A stretch of DNA of 7,883 bases, taken from contig DASYMJ010000123.1 of the NCBI GenBank assembly GCA_036009105.1, forward strand, positions 1-7,883, written 5' to 3'. The DNA is from JAFAVZ01 sp036009105. GTDB taxonomy: Bacteria > Acidobacteriota > Thermoanaerobaculia > Gp7-AA8. A program made the translations under genes and the position numbers. Below are positions 1-4,799 of the stretch, one piece after another (positions within the stretch are counted from its first letter, which is position 1; each line of letters opens with the position of its first letter). The notes beneath the pieces are model-generated. The model had not been told where the DNA came from. It searched no databases and saw only the letters and a program-made list of their open reading frames with translations.

Positions 1-231
1 CGCGGCGCGCAGAGAGGGATCCTCGGCGTTGTACTTTTTCTGGACCGAGCCGTCGGCGCCGGCCACGTACCATACCGGGTTCGACTCATTCACGGCACCG
101 CCATTGCTTTGCATGGAGCGCAGTCCGTCCTGGCTCCAGGCCGGAATCCAGACGGCGACGCGGAAGGCCGCGTGGGCGGAAAGAGAACTGCCGAAAACGG
201 CCAACGCCAAAATGAACGCGCGTGTGCGCAT
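1..231 (-). CDS. Secreted protein, probable GH18 (chitinase-like) glycoside hydrolase, N-terminus only
   Basis: An open frame without a stop runs off the left edge, giving 77 codons. It starts at the ATG at 231-229. An AAGGAG Shine-Dalgarno at 243-238 sits 6 bases upstream. Residues 1-21 form a signal peptide: basic MRTR, a hydrophobic core, then a signal-peptidase-I-type AHA/AF junction, so the product is exported. The mature start (FRVAVWIPAWSQ, then NESNPVWYVAGADGSV) resembles the first beta strand of GH18 proteins of the YaaH/spore-germination type, where a VAWxPxW strand is followed by a 'NPxWY...DG' segment. The catalytic DxxDxDxE motif would lie outside the window, so activity cannot be judged. 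The gene is preceded by a c-di-GMP-I riboswitch, a class known to control secreted chitinases in other bacteria, which supports the assignment. The secreted status is firm; the GH18 family call is a moderate inference from about 55 mature residues. Confidence 0.72.
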   Translation of the reverse strand, partial: MRTRAFILALAVFGSSLSAHAAFRVAVWIPAWSQDGLRSMQSNGGAVNESNPVWYVAGADGSVQKKYNAEDPSLRAA

Positions 232-238
232 GAGACGC

Positions 239-284
239 TCCTTTGCGCGCGACCCGATGCAAAGGAACGCCTTCTAAGGAAGGC
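239..284 (-). promoter_or_regulatory. Riboswitch expression platform with Shine-Dalgarno-sequestering hairpin
   Basis: On the minus strand, GCCUUC-CUUA-GAAGGC (284-269) forms a 6-bp hairpin directly after P1 of the aptamer. Then UCCUUUGC (266-259) pairs perfectly over 8 bp with GCAAAGGA (246-239) around a 12-base loop. The second arm contains most of the AAGGAG Shine-Dalgarno (243-238) of the hydrolase gene. The first hairpin can be lengthened by pairing GAACG (293-289) with CGUUC (269-265). That pairing would use the 3' flank of the aptamer and take two bases from the sequestering hairpin. The two states are therefore partly exclusive, as expected of a translational riboswitch. No U-tract follows either hairpin, which argues against control by termination. 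Whether ligand turns expression on or off cannot be read from the sequence. Confidence 0.65.
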
Positions 285-369
285 ACTACGTTCGGCAGTT
301 CAGCCATCTGGCATCACCAGATCTGGAACTTTGCGCCCCCCGGTCACCCGAGGTTTGCCTTTGTCGTGG
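284..369 (-). ncRNA. c-di-GMP-I (GEMM-I) riboswitch aptamer
   Basis: Read on the minus strand, the conserved GEMM-I blocks occur in order. GGCAAACC lies at 359-352. It is closed into a P1b hairpin by UCGG/CCGG around a GUGA (GNRA) tetraloop. CGCAAAG follows at 335-329. A P2 hairpin comes next: AGUUC (330-326) pairs with GAACU (301-297) and CCAGAU pairs with AUCUGG inside it. The signature GCCGAA is at 296-291. CCACGAC (369-363) and GUAGUG (289-284) can form the closing P1 with one G.A mismatch. By alignment to the Vibrio Vc2 aptamer, the ligand-contacting residues G20, A47 and C92 correspond to minus-strand G359, A332 and C295. G at position 20 favours c-di-GMP over the cGAMP-type (A20) variants. 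It lies in the leader of the secreted hydrolase gene. The call comes from motif order and pairing by eye; no covariance-model score was available. Confidence 0.9.
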
Positions 370-410
370 ATCGCGACTTATCTGAACTTCGCGAATCAAA
401 ATAACACGAG
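370..410 (-). promoter_or_regulatory. AT-richer patch, likely promoter region of the riboswitch-hydrolase transcript
   Basis: This is the only clearly AT-rich patch between the divergent genes, and it lies immediately upstream of the aptamer on the minus strand. A weak -35-like GTGTTA (407-402) and a -10-like AGATAA (383-378) are 18 bases apart, which would start transcription a few bases before the aptamer. Two NruI-type palindromes lie in the same patch, TCGCGA (371-376) and TTCGCGAA (388-395), and could be protein-binding sites. The hexamer matches are poor, so the placement is tentative. The stretch 411-500 upstream shows nothing recognisable. Confidence 0.3.
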
Positions 411-506
411 CGGGCTGCGCATTCCAGCTCAGCCGTACCGGGCGGGCAGCGAGAGAACCTGATCAGCTGTAGCGCGGTACCAGCCGTCCTCCCGCTCGCC
501 GCCCGC

Positions 507-512
507 TACAAT
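507..512 (+). promoter_or_regulatory. -10 element of a probable leaderless transcript
   Basis: TACAAT ends 6 bases before the ATG at 519, exactly where a -10 box would sit if transcription began at or next to the start codon. No purine-rich Shine-Dalgarno is visible in the 25 bases before this ATG. No good -35 is seen 16-18 bases upstream. The downstream phosphatidyltransferase is therefore probably translated from a leaderless mRNA. Confidence 0.5.
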
Positions 513-518
513 CTCGCG

Positions 519-1118
519 ATGCATGTCTGGCGCTCCCGTCTCGCCACCTGGTTCGCGCCGCTGGCGCGGCGCTGTCCGATCTCGCCGAACGCGATCACCA
601 TCATCGCCCTGCTGCTCAACGTCGTCGCGGCGGCATGTCTCTACCTCGGCGCGCAACGGCCCCTGCTCTTTCTCGTGGCCATCGTCTTCATCGCCGTCGG
701 CGGACTGCTCGATGCGTTCGACGGCATCGTGGCGCGGGAGCAGCAGCGGCAGACCAGGTACGGCGACTTCCTCGACCACTTCGCCGACCGGGTCAGCGAC
801 GTGCTCGTCTCCGCCTGCTGGATGATGGGCAATGGCGTGCACACGGAGCTGACCATCGCCACCATCGTGATCATCATGCTCAACGGCTACATCGGGACGC
901 AGATCGAGGCCACCTGGCGGGAGCGCAACTACGACTCGGTGGGGCGCGGCGAGTTCGTGCTGGCCCTGATCGTCTACCCCATCGTCTCCTACATCCTCTT
1001 CACGAACGGCTGGGCCGATCTGCACATCCAGGAGTGGATGACCCTCGTCCTCGTCGCCTTCGGCCTGGTCGGCATCGGCCAGCGCTTCGTCATCGCGGCG
1101 CGGCTGGAGAGGTCGTGA
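519..1118 (+). CDS. CDP-alcohol phosphatidyltransferase family membrane protein
   Basis: The 199-residue protein carries the complete CDP-alcohol phosphotransferase signature DxxDGxxAR-x8-GxxxDxxxD: D65, D68, G69, A72-R73, G82, D86 and D90. In this family the four aspartates bind divalent metal and the CDP diphosphate, and the enzyme moves a phosphatidyl or similar phospho-alcohol group from a CDP-linked donor to an alcohol acceptor in the membrane. Hydrophobic segments at about 25-45, 48-64, 92-106, 110-127, 143-162 and 173-192 fit the six-helix fold. An SPNAIT motif before helix 1 matches the usual 'TPNxxT'. The acceptor (glycerol phosphate, inositol phosphate, serine or other) cannot be told from the sequence. 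The ATG at 519 is preferred because it follows a TACAAT box by 6 bases; the ATG at 523 is out of frame. The stop overlaps the GTG of the next gene, so the two are co-translated. Confidence 0.9.
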   Translation: MHVWRSRLATWFAPLARRCPISPNAITIIALLLNVVAAACLYLGAQRPLLFLVAIVFIAVGGLLDAFDGIVAREQQRQTRYGDFLDHFADRVSDVLVSACWMMGNGVHTELTIATIVIIMLNGYIGTQIEATWRERNYDSVGRGEFVLALIVYPIVSYILFTNGWADLHIQEWMTLVLVAFGLVGIGQRFVIAARLERS

Positions 1119-1933
1119 GCGTCCGCCATCATCTACTGAGCGGCGATCCGATCCTCTTTGCACCCGGCCGCAGCGAGCGGCCCAACGCCTTCGGCACGGC
1201 CGCCGAGGAGGGTTGCCCCTTCTGTCCCGGGCAGGAGGAGCAGACGCCGCCCGCCGTGGCGGCGGTGGGCGAGCCGTGGCGGGTGCGCGTCTTTCCGAAC
1301 AAGTACCCGGCCAGCGGGCGGCACGAGGTGATCGTCGAGTCGCCCGATCACGACGCGCAGTTCGAAGACATCGCCGAGGCCGCGGCGGTGGTGAAGACGT
1401 ACCGCGAGCGCTACGCGGCGGCGAGCAAGCATGCAGCCTACGCGGCGCTGTTCAAAAACCACGGCCCGCTGGCCGGTGCGTCGCTGCGGCACATTCATTC
1501 GCAACTGCTGGCCACCCCCTTCCTCCCGCCCCGCATCGCCCGCGAGCAGGCGGCCTTCCGCCGCGACCGCTGCCCGCTATGCGACGCCATGCGCGGCCAC
1601 CTCATCGAGGAGAACGGCAGTTTCGTGCGCGTCGCGCCGGAGGGCTCGACCATGTCGTATCAGCAGTGGCTGATTCCGAAGCGCCACGGGGCGGACCTCA
1701 CCACCCTGGAAAGCGACGAAGATCTGGCCGCGATGCTCCAGGCCGCGGCGGCCGGGATGCGCCGCCTGGCCGGCTCGTACAACTGGATCTTCCTCAACTT
1801 CCCCGGCGCGCCGCGCGCGCACTGGTACGTCGAGCTCTTCCCCCGCTTCGGCGCGGTGGCCGGCTACGAGCTCGGCACCGGCACGTTCATCGAGGTGGTC
1901 GATCCGGTGCGGACGGTGGAGGCGATGCGATGA
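1115..1933 (+). CDS. GalT-like HIT-superfamily sugar-phosphate nucleotidyltransferase
   Basis: The protein has 272 residues from a GTG that overlaps the previous stop (GTGA), with GGAGAGG at 1106-1112 as Shine-Dalgarno. The frame stays open back to 635, but that part overlaps the phosphatidyltransferase antiparallel to no signal and is not coding. Residues 12-26 (PILFAPGRSERPNAF) match the GalT N-terminus. C34-x2-C37, H79 and H126 match the zinc ligands of the family. The active-site segment is NHGPLAGAS-x2-HIHSQ (115-130), H128 being the expected uridylylated or nucleotidylated histidine. A second CxxC lies at 153-156. The C-terminal HIT half reads HWYVE (236-240), where GalT usually has HxHxE, so one iron-site histidine is replaced by tyrosine. 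At 272 residues it is shorter than classical GalT (about 330-350). The HSQ rather than HGQ active site leaves ADP-glucose-phosphorylase-like or other sugar-1-phosphate activity possible. Family is secure; substrate is not. Confidence 0.85.
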   Translation: MSVRHHLLSGDPILFAPGRSERPNAFGTAAEEGCPFCPGQEEQTPPAVAAVGEPWRVRVFPNKYPASGRHEVIVESPDHDAQFEDIAEAAAVVKTYRERYAAASKHAAYAALFKNHGPLAGASLRHIHSQLLATPFLPPRIAREQAAFRRDRCPLCDAMRGHLIEENGSFVRVAPEGSTMSYQQWLIPKRHGADLTTLESDEDLAAMLQAAAAGMRRLAGSYNWIFLNFPGAPRAHWYVELFPRFGAVAGYELGTGTFIEVVDPVRTVEAMR

Positions 1934-1967
1934 TCCCGGCGTGCGCCGCTGAGATGGTGCTCCGAAG

Positions 1968-2750
1968 CTACGACGGCTGGCGCTGAGTCATGAACTGGTC
2001 GAGATGGTCGTACGCCTGGCGCAATGCGTCGGAGGGCGTGCGGATCTCGGCGAACGCGTCGCGGTAGATGAGCGCGATGCGCTGCATGTTCTGCTCGCGC
2101 ACCGCATACAGCAGCTCGCGCAGCGCCTCGGCCTCGCGCGGCGGGAAGTCGGTGCGGGCCAGCTCGCGCTCGAGCAGCGTCTGCGCCACGCGCAACTGCA
2201 CGCCGTCATCCACCTTGTGCGCGGCGGTCGTGGCGGAGGTGGCGGGCGGGTGGGCGGTGGGGGTGGTGGGGGCGGCGGCGAGCGCGCGGCCGTCGAGCGG
2301 CGTCTGATGGCCCATCTCCACCGAGCCGGGCAGCTCCTTGAGCTGGGAGGTGAACTTGCCCATCATCAGGAAGAGCTCTTTCTCGTTGGCGAAGTTGCCC
2401 ACCAGACGCGCCGTGCGGGCGATCTCCAGCTGCTCGGATTCCAGCAGCATGATGTAGGCGCGCGCCTTGTCTTCCAGCGCCACGCGCCGCGCGTGCACCT
2501 TCCACGCGGTGAGCGAGCCCTGGACGAAACACGCCTGCGCCGCGCGGACGCTCACCGCCTCGACGTTCACGTTCTCTTCGATGCGGATGGAGCCGTTCGT
2601 CGACTCCAGCTCCGAGTAGTTGCCGGAGTTCTGGATGACCAGGTTGCCGGGGGTTTTGATGGAGAGCTGTCCGTGAGCATTGACGCGGATTTCCGTTCCG
2701 CGGGGGATGATCATGGTGGGGAAATTGGATTGCTCGGCGGCTGCGGTCAT
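1968..2750 (-). CDS. Bactofilin-like polymer-forming cytoskeletal protein with extra C-terminal helical domain
   Basis: The protein has 260 residues. Residues about 10-132 show the short repeating beta pattern of the bactofilin (DUF583) right-handed beta-helix, with alternating hydrophobics and turns (QLSIKT, NLVIQN, SIRIEEN, AVSVRA, KVHARRVALE). Bactofilins polymerise without nucleotide into cytosolic, often membrane-associated filaments that position wall enzymes. An Ala/Pro/Thr linker (about 156-178) leads to a charged, amphipathic helical domain (about 183-258) not usual in bactofilins, which are mostly 120-200 residues. The ATG at 2750 is chosen because AGGAGG sits 5 bases upstream and it forms a TGATG overlap with the peptidase stop. 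An in-frame GTG one codon earlier (2753) is too close to the Shine-Dalgarno. Coupling to an M23 peptidase matches known bactofilin-peptidase modules in cell-shape systems. It is the last gene of its run. It ends 34 bp from the convergent GalT-like gene, with no strong terminator visible. Confidence 0.85.
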   Translation of the reverse strand: MTAAAEQSNFPTMIIPRGTEIRVNAHGQLSIKTPGNLVIQNSGNYSELESTNGSIRIEENVNVEAVSVRAAQACFVQGSLTAWKVHARRVALEDKARAYIMLLESEQLEIARTARLVGNFANEKELFLMMGKFTSQLKELPGSVEMGHQTPLDGRALAAAPTTPTAHPPATSATTAAHKVDDGVQLRVAQTLLERELARTDFPPREAEALRELLYAVREQNMQRIALIYRDAFAEIRTPSDALRQAYDHLDQFMTQRQPS

Positions 2751-3781
2751 CACACCCTCCTACGCCCGATGAATGCCGATGGCAGCGGATCGAAGTCCTT
2801 GTACTCCTTCACCGTCCGCGCTTTGATCAACAGGGAAGCCTCATTGTTCCACTGGTAATTGAGGATGTAAATCCGCGGGTCGACCGGCGCGTACGTGCCG
2901 GGGAGCTCCAGGTCGCTGCGGATCTCGTAGTGCAGGTGGGAGTTCGTGCTCCAGCCGGTCGAGCCGACCGTGGCGATGATCTCCCCCTGCCGCACCTGCT
3001 GCCCCGACTTCACCTTCGTGGTGTCGCAGTGGCCGTAGATGGTGATGAAGCGGTCGGAGTGATTCACCACCACGACGTTGCCGAAGCGCCACCAGGCCAC
3101 GCTCTGGGAGATCGGATAGCGGCCGGCGAAGCTGACCACGCCGTCCGCGGTGGCGTAGATCGGCGTGCCGGTCGGCGCGGAGAGGTCGAGGCCCTTGTGG
3201 AAGTCGCCCTGCCGGGTGAACGGCGAGATGCGCATGCCGAACGGCGAGGTGAGCACGAACTGGTCGGACGGCAGCGGCAGGATGGACGGCGTGTGCCGCA
3301 CCAGCTCCCGGTTGGCCTGCTCGTACTGGGAGAGCAGGTCGAGCTGCAGCTGCAGGCGCTGCATGGCGTGCTGCAGGGCGATCTCGCGCCGGCGGGCGGC
3401 GTCGAGCTCCTTGTCCGCCTCCCCCGCGCGCTGGATGGGGAAGGAGAAGCCGCCCGCGCCGAGGGTCCGTTCCAGACCGTACACGGTGATCAGTTTCTCC
3501 ACCCGCACCTGGTGCTCCTCCAGCGAGCGCTCCAGGGACGACATCTGGGTCACGTTCTCCCGGAGCCGTTCCCGCTGGATGTCCCGCTCCTGGCGCATGT
3601 TGTTGAGGTAATTGGTCTTGTAGACGCGGCGGATGACGGTGGGGGCCGCGGTCATGGAGCCGATGATGGAGGCCAGGACGACCGTCAGCAGACAGATCGC
3701 CACGACCACGCGGCGGCGGTCGAAAAACAGGTACCGGACCTTGCGACGGATGTCGCTCGGGTGGATCTGGATCTCGATCAT
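2750..3781 (-). CDS. Membrane-anchored M23 (LytM-type) metallopeptidase
   Basis: The 343-residue protein has a basic cytosolic N-terminus (1-24) and one transmembrane anchor (about 25-46). A charged coiled-coil region follows (about 57-100 and 120-162). The M23 domain (about 170-310) carries the full LytM set: HxxxD (H195, D199), H251 in YGHCD, and HxH (H282, H284). H195, D199 and H284 would bind zinc, and H251 and H282 would be catalytic, so the enzyme looks active, unlike degenerate EnvC/NlpD types. It would cut peptidoglycan cross-links in the periplasm, with the coiled coil and short cytosolic tail available for partner control. It is translationally coupled to a downstream bactofilin, which in other systems recruits such peptidases through their cytosolic or membrane segment. 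No strong Shine-Dalgarno precedes the ATG; a GC-rich hairpin and an extended -10 promoter lie upstream. Confidence 0.93.
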   Translation of the reverse strand: MIEIQIHPSDIRRKVRYLFFDRRRVVVAICLLTVVLASIIGSMTAAPTVIRRVYKTNYLNNMRQERDIQRERLRENVTQMSSLERSLEEHQVRVEKLITVYGLERTLGAGGFSFPIQRAGEADKELDAARRREIALQHAMQRLQLQLDLLSQYEQANRELVRHTPSILPLPSDQFVLTSPFGMRISPFTRQGDFHKGLDLSAPTGTPIYATADGVVSFAGRYPISQSVAWWRFGNVVVVNHSDRFITIYGHCDTTKVKSGQQVRQGEIIATVGSTGWSTNSHLHYEIRSDLELPGTYAPVDPRIYILNYQWNNEASLLIKARTVKEYKDFDPLPSAFIGRRRV

Positions 3782-3784
3782 GGT

Positions 3785-3839
3785 CAGTGCCGCCGAACCG
3801 CGGCGGGTCGTTCACTATAGCACACGGTTCGGTGCACTG
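3785..3839. repeat. Long imperfect inverted repeat flanking the -10 box (operator-like dyad)
   Basis: CAGTGC-CG-CCGAACCG (3785-3800) is mirrored by CGGTTCGG-T-GCACTG (3825-3839). Each arm has 14 matching bases interrupted by one short unmatched step, with a 24-base centre that contains the TATAGT -10 box. A smaller hairpin, CCGCCG (3790-3795) with CGGCGG (3801-3806) around 5 bases, overlaps the left arm. No T-run follows on either strand, so it does not look like a simple intrinsic terminator. It could be an operator or an RNA fold in the leader. Confidence 0.55.
3814..3822 (-). promoter_or_regulatory. Extended -10 promoter for the M23-bactofilin operon
   Basis: On the minus strand TGC-TATAGT gives an extended -10 element in the 65-bp gap between the DedA stop and the M23 start. 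It predicts a start about 25 bases before the ATG. No -35 hexamer is seen at 17 bp spacing (AACCAG), which is acceptable for an extended -10 promoter. It suggests that the M23-bactofilin pair can be expressed separately from the DedA run upstream. Confidence 0.5.
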
Positions 3840-3846
3840 GTTTTGG

Positions 3847-4506
3847 TCAGGTGCGAATGCGGCGCTTGAGGAGCGACGGCACCAGCACGACCGCCAGCAG
3901 CAGCACGGCGACGATGGCCAGGCGGCCCAGCGCCTCCCCCTGCGACATCGTGTTTTCGTACAGCGCATGCGCCGAATAGGCGAAAACGAAGTTGCTCGGC
4001 GCGAGGCCGACGGCGGTGGCGAGGACGAAGTCGGTGAGATGCACGCGCGCCACGCCGGCGCCGTAGTTGATGACCGCGAAGGGGAAGAGCGGGATCAGGC
4101 GGAGGATGAGCAGCGACTTGAAGCCGGCGTGATCGACCTGCTTCGCCACCCGCCGGCCGACGCTGCCGAAACGCTCCAGCATCCCCTCCCCCACGAACCG
4201 TCCCACCAGGAAGGAAAACGTGGCGCCGAGGACGCCGCCGATCATGGAATAGGTGCCGCCCAAGAGCCAGCCCCAGACCACGCCGGCGGTGATGATGAAG
4301 AGGCTGGCCGGCACGGCGAAGATGCAGCCGGCCGCATAAGCGAGGATGAAGAGGATCGGCGCGTACCACAGCCCGCGCAGGTACTCCACGGCGATGACCA
4401 GATGCTGCCGGTCCATGTACTGCCTGACCGGTGTGAAATAGAGCGCGGCGACCACGCCGGCGATGACGAGCACCAGCGCGATCTTGATCGCCGTGCGCCC
4501 CTTCAT
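3847..4506 (-). CDS. TVP38/TMEM64 (DedA superfamily) membrane protein
   Basis: The protein has 219 residues from an ATG that overlaps the STN gene stop as ATGA. The frame stays open further upstream, but that extension would read through the STN gene. Hydrophobic segments lie at about 7-24, 47-74, 76-101, 129-150, 157-178 and 190-211. Family hallmarks are visible: the F-x3-R loop (F99-R103, FLVGRFVG), the LRLIPLFPF re-entrant segment beginning near R136, and a following NYGAGVARV stretch. DedA-superfamily proteins are membrane transporters or scramblases; some members move lipid carriers such as undecaprenyl phosphate or phospholipids, but TVP38-branch members are poorly characterised and no substrate can be assigned. 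Tight coupling to a thiolase and an STN protein gives no clear clue. No good Shine-Dalgarno is seen, so it relies on coupling. Confidence 0.88.
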   Translation of the reverse strand: MKGRTAIKIALVLVIAGVVAALYFTPVRQYMDRQHLVIAVEYLRGLWYAPILFILAYAAGCIFAVPASLFIITAGVVWGWLLGGTYSMIGGVLGATFSFLVGRFVGEGMLERFGSVGRRVAKQVDHAGFKSLLILRLIPLFPFAVINYGAGVARVHLTDFVLATAVGLAPSNFVFAYSAHALYENTMSQGEALGRLAIVAVLLLAVVLVPSLLKRRIRT

Positions 4507-4799
4507 TTGCGGCGGCTCACGTGCACGACGGAGTTCTCGTACTGCACCGCCTTCAGGCTGAACGTCTTGAACACGACGTCGAACGCCCGCGTGCACGGCA
4601 CCTCGTGAAAGAGGAACGTGGCCCCGCTCCCCTGCACATCAGGGTCGAGGACCAGGTTCTTGATGCCGCACTGCTGCTGCATGTCTTTCAGAAGCGGGCG
4701 GAGCTCGGCGTCCTTCACGTCGATCGTCACCGTCCTCTCCTCTGCCAGGCACGGCAGCGCCAGCGCCGCGATCACCGCCAGCGCCGCGAGCAATCTCAC
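4503..4799 (-). CDS. Small secreted stand-alone STN (secretin/TonB short N-terminal) domain protein
   Basis: This 98-residue protein starts at a GTG overlapping the thiolase stop (GTGA), with GGAGAG at 4808-4803 just upstream. Residues 1-19 are a signal peptide (RLLAALAVIAALALPCLA, cut probably before EE). The roughly 79-residue mature part has the STN pattern: TVTIDVKDAELRPLLKDM, then a hydrophobic NLVLDPDVQG strand, a short VP-C turn, AFDVVFKTFSLKAVQYENSVVHV. STN domains normally form the periplasmic N-terminus of secretins (PilQ, GspD) or TonB-dependent receptors; here nothing follows. C44 and C69 could form a disulfide. The Cys in the signal peptide is preceded by proline, so it is not a lipobox. 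The role is unknown; it may dock to a secretin or TonB-type partner encoded elsewhere. It is the middle gene of a thiolase-STN-DedA coupled run. Confidence 0.78.
   Translation of the reverse strand: MRLLAALAVIAALALPCLAEERTVTIDVKDAELRPLLKDMQQQCGIKNLVLDPDVQGSGATFLFHEVPCTRAFDVVFKTFSLKAVQYENSVVHVSRRK

Noticed and set aside
284..369. cGAMP-type (GEMM-Ib) identity of the riboswitch
   Set aside because: The residue aligned to position 20 is G, not A; the c-di-GMP class is therefore preferred, although ligand choice needs direct testing.
635..1114. Open frame extending the GalT-like protein upstream by about 160 residues
   Set aside because: It overlaps the well-supported phosphatidyltransferase in another frame and its translation is arginine-rich filler; the GTG at 1115 has a Shine-Dalgarno and homology begins there.
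1934..1967. Terminator between the convergent GalT-like and bactofilin genes
   Set aside because: Only a 4-bp CGGC/GCCG stem is present and no T-run on either strand.
2221..2282. G-rich tract on the plus strand, considered as a G-quadruplex or repeat element
   Set aside because: It is the complement of codons for the Ala/Pro/Thr linker of the bactofilin, so coding composition explains it; quadruplex formation is possible but unsupported.
2004..2858. 284-codon plus-strand open frame opposite the bactofilin
   Set aside because: The glycine-run translation comes from the antisense of the Ala/Pro/Thr linker; no start signal or family resemblance.
3787..4608. 273-codon plus-strand open frame opposite DedA
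   Set aside because: Its translation is a shadow rich in H, E, D and R with no recognisable motif; it lies opposite a clear DedA protein.
4743..4799. Lipoprotein signal in the STN protein
   Set aside because: The cysteine is preceded by Ala-Leu-Pro, which breaks the lipobox rule of Ala/Gly/Ser at -1; an ordinary signal peptide fits better.
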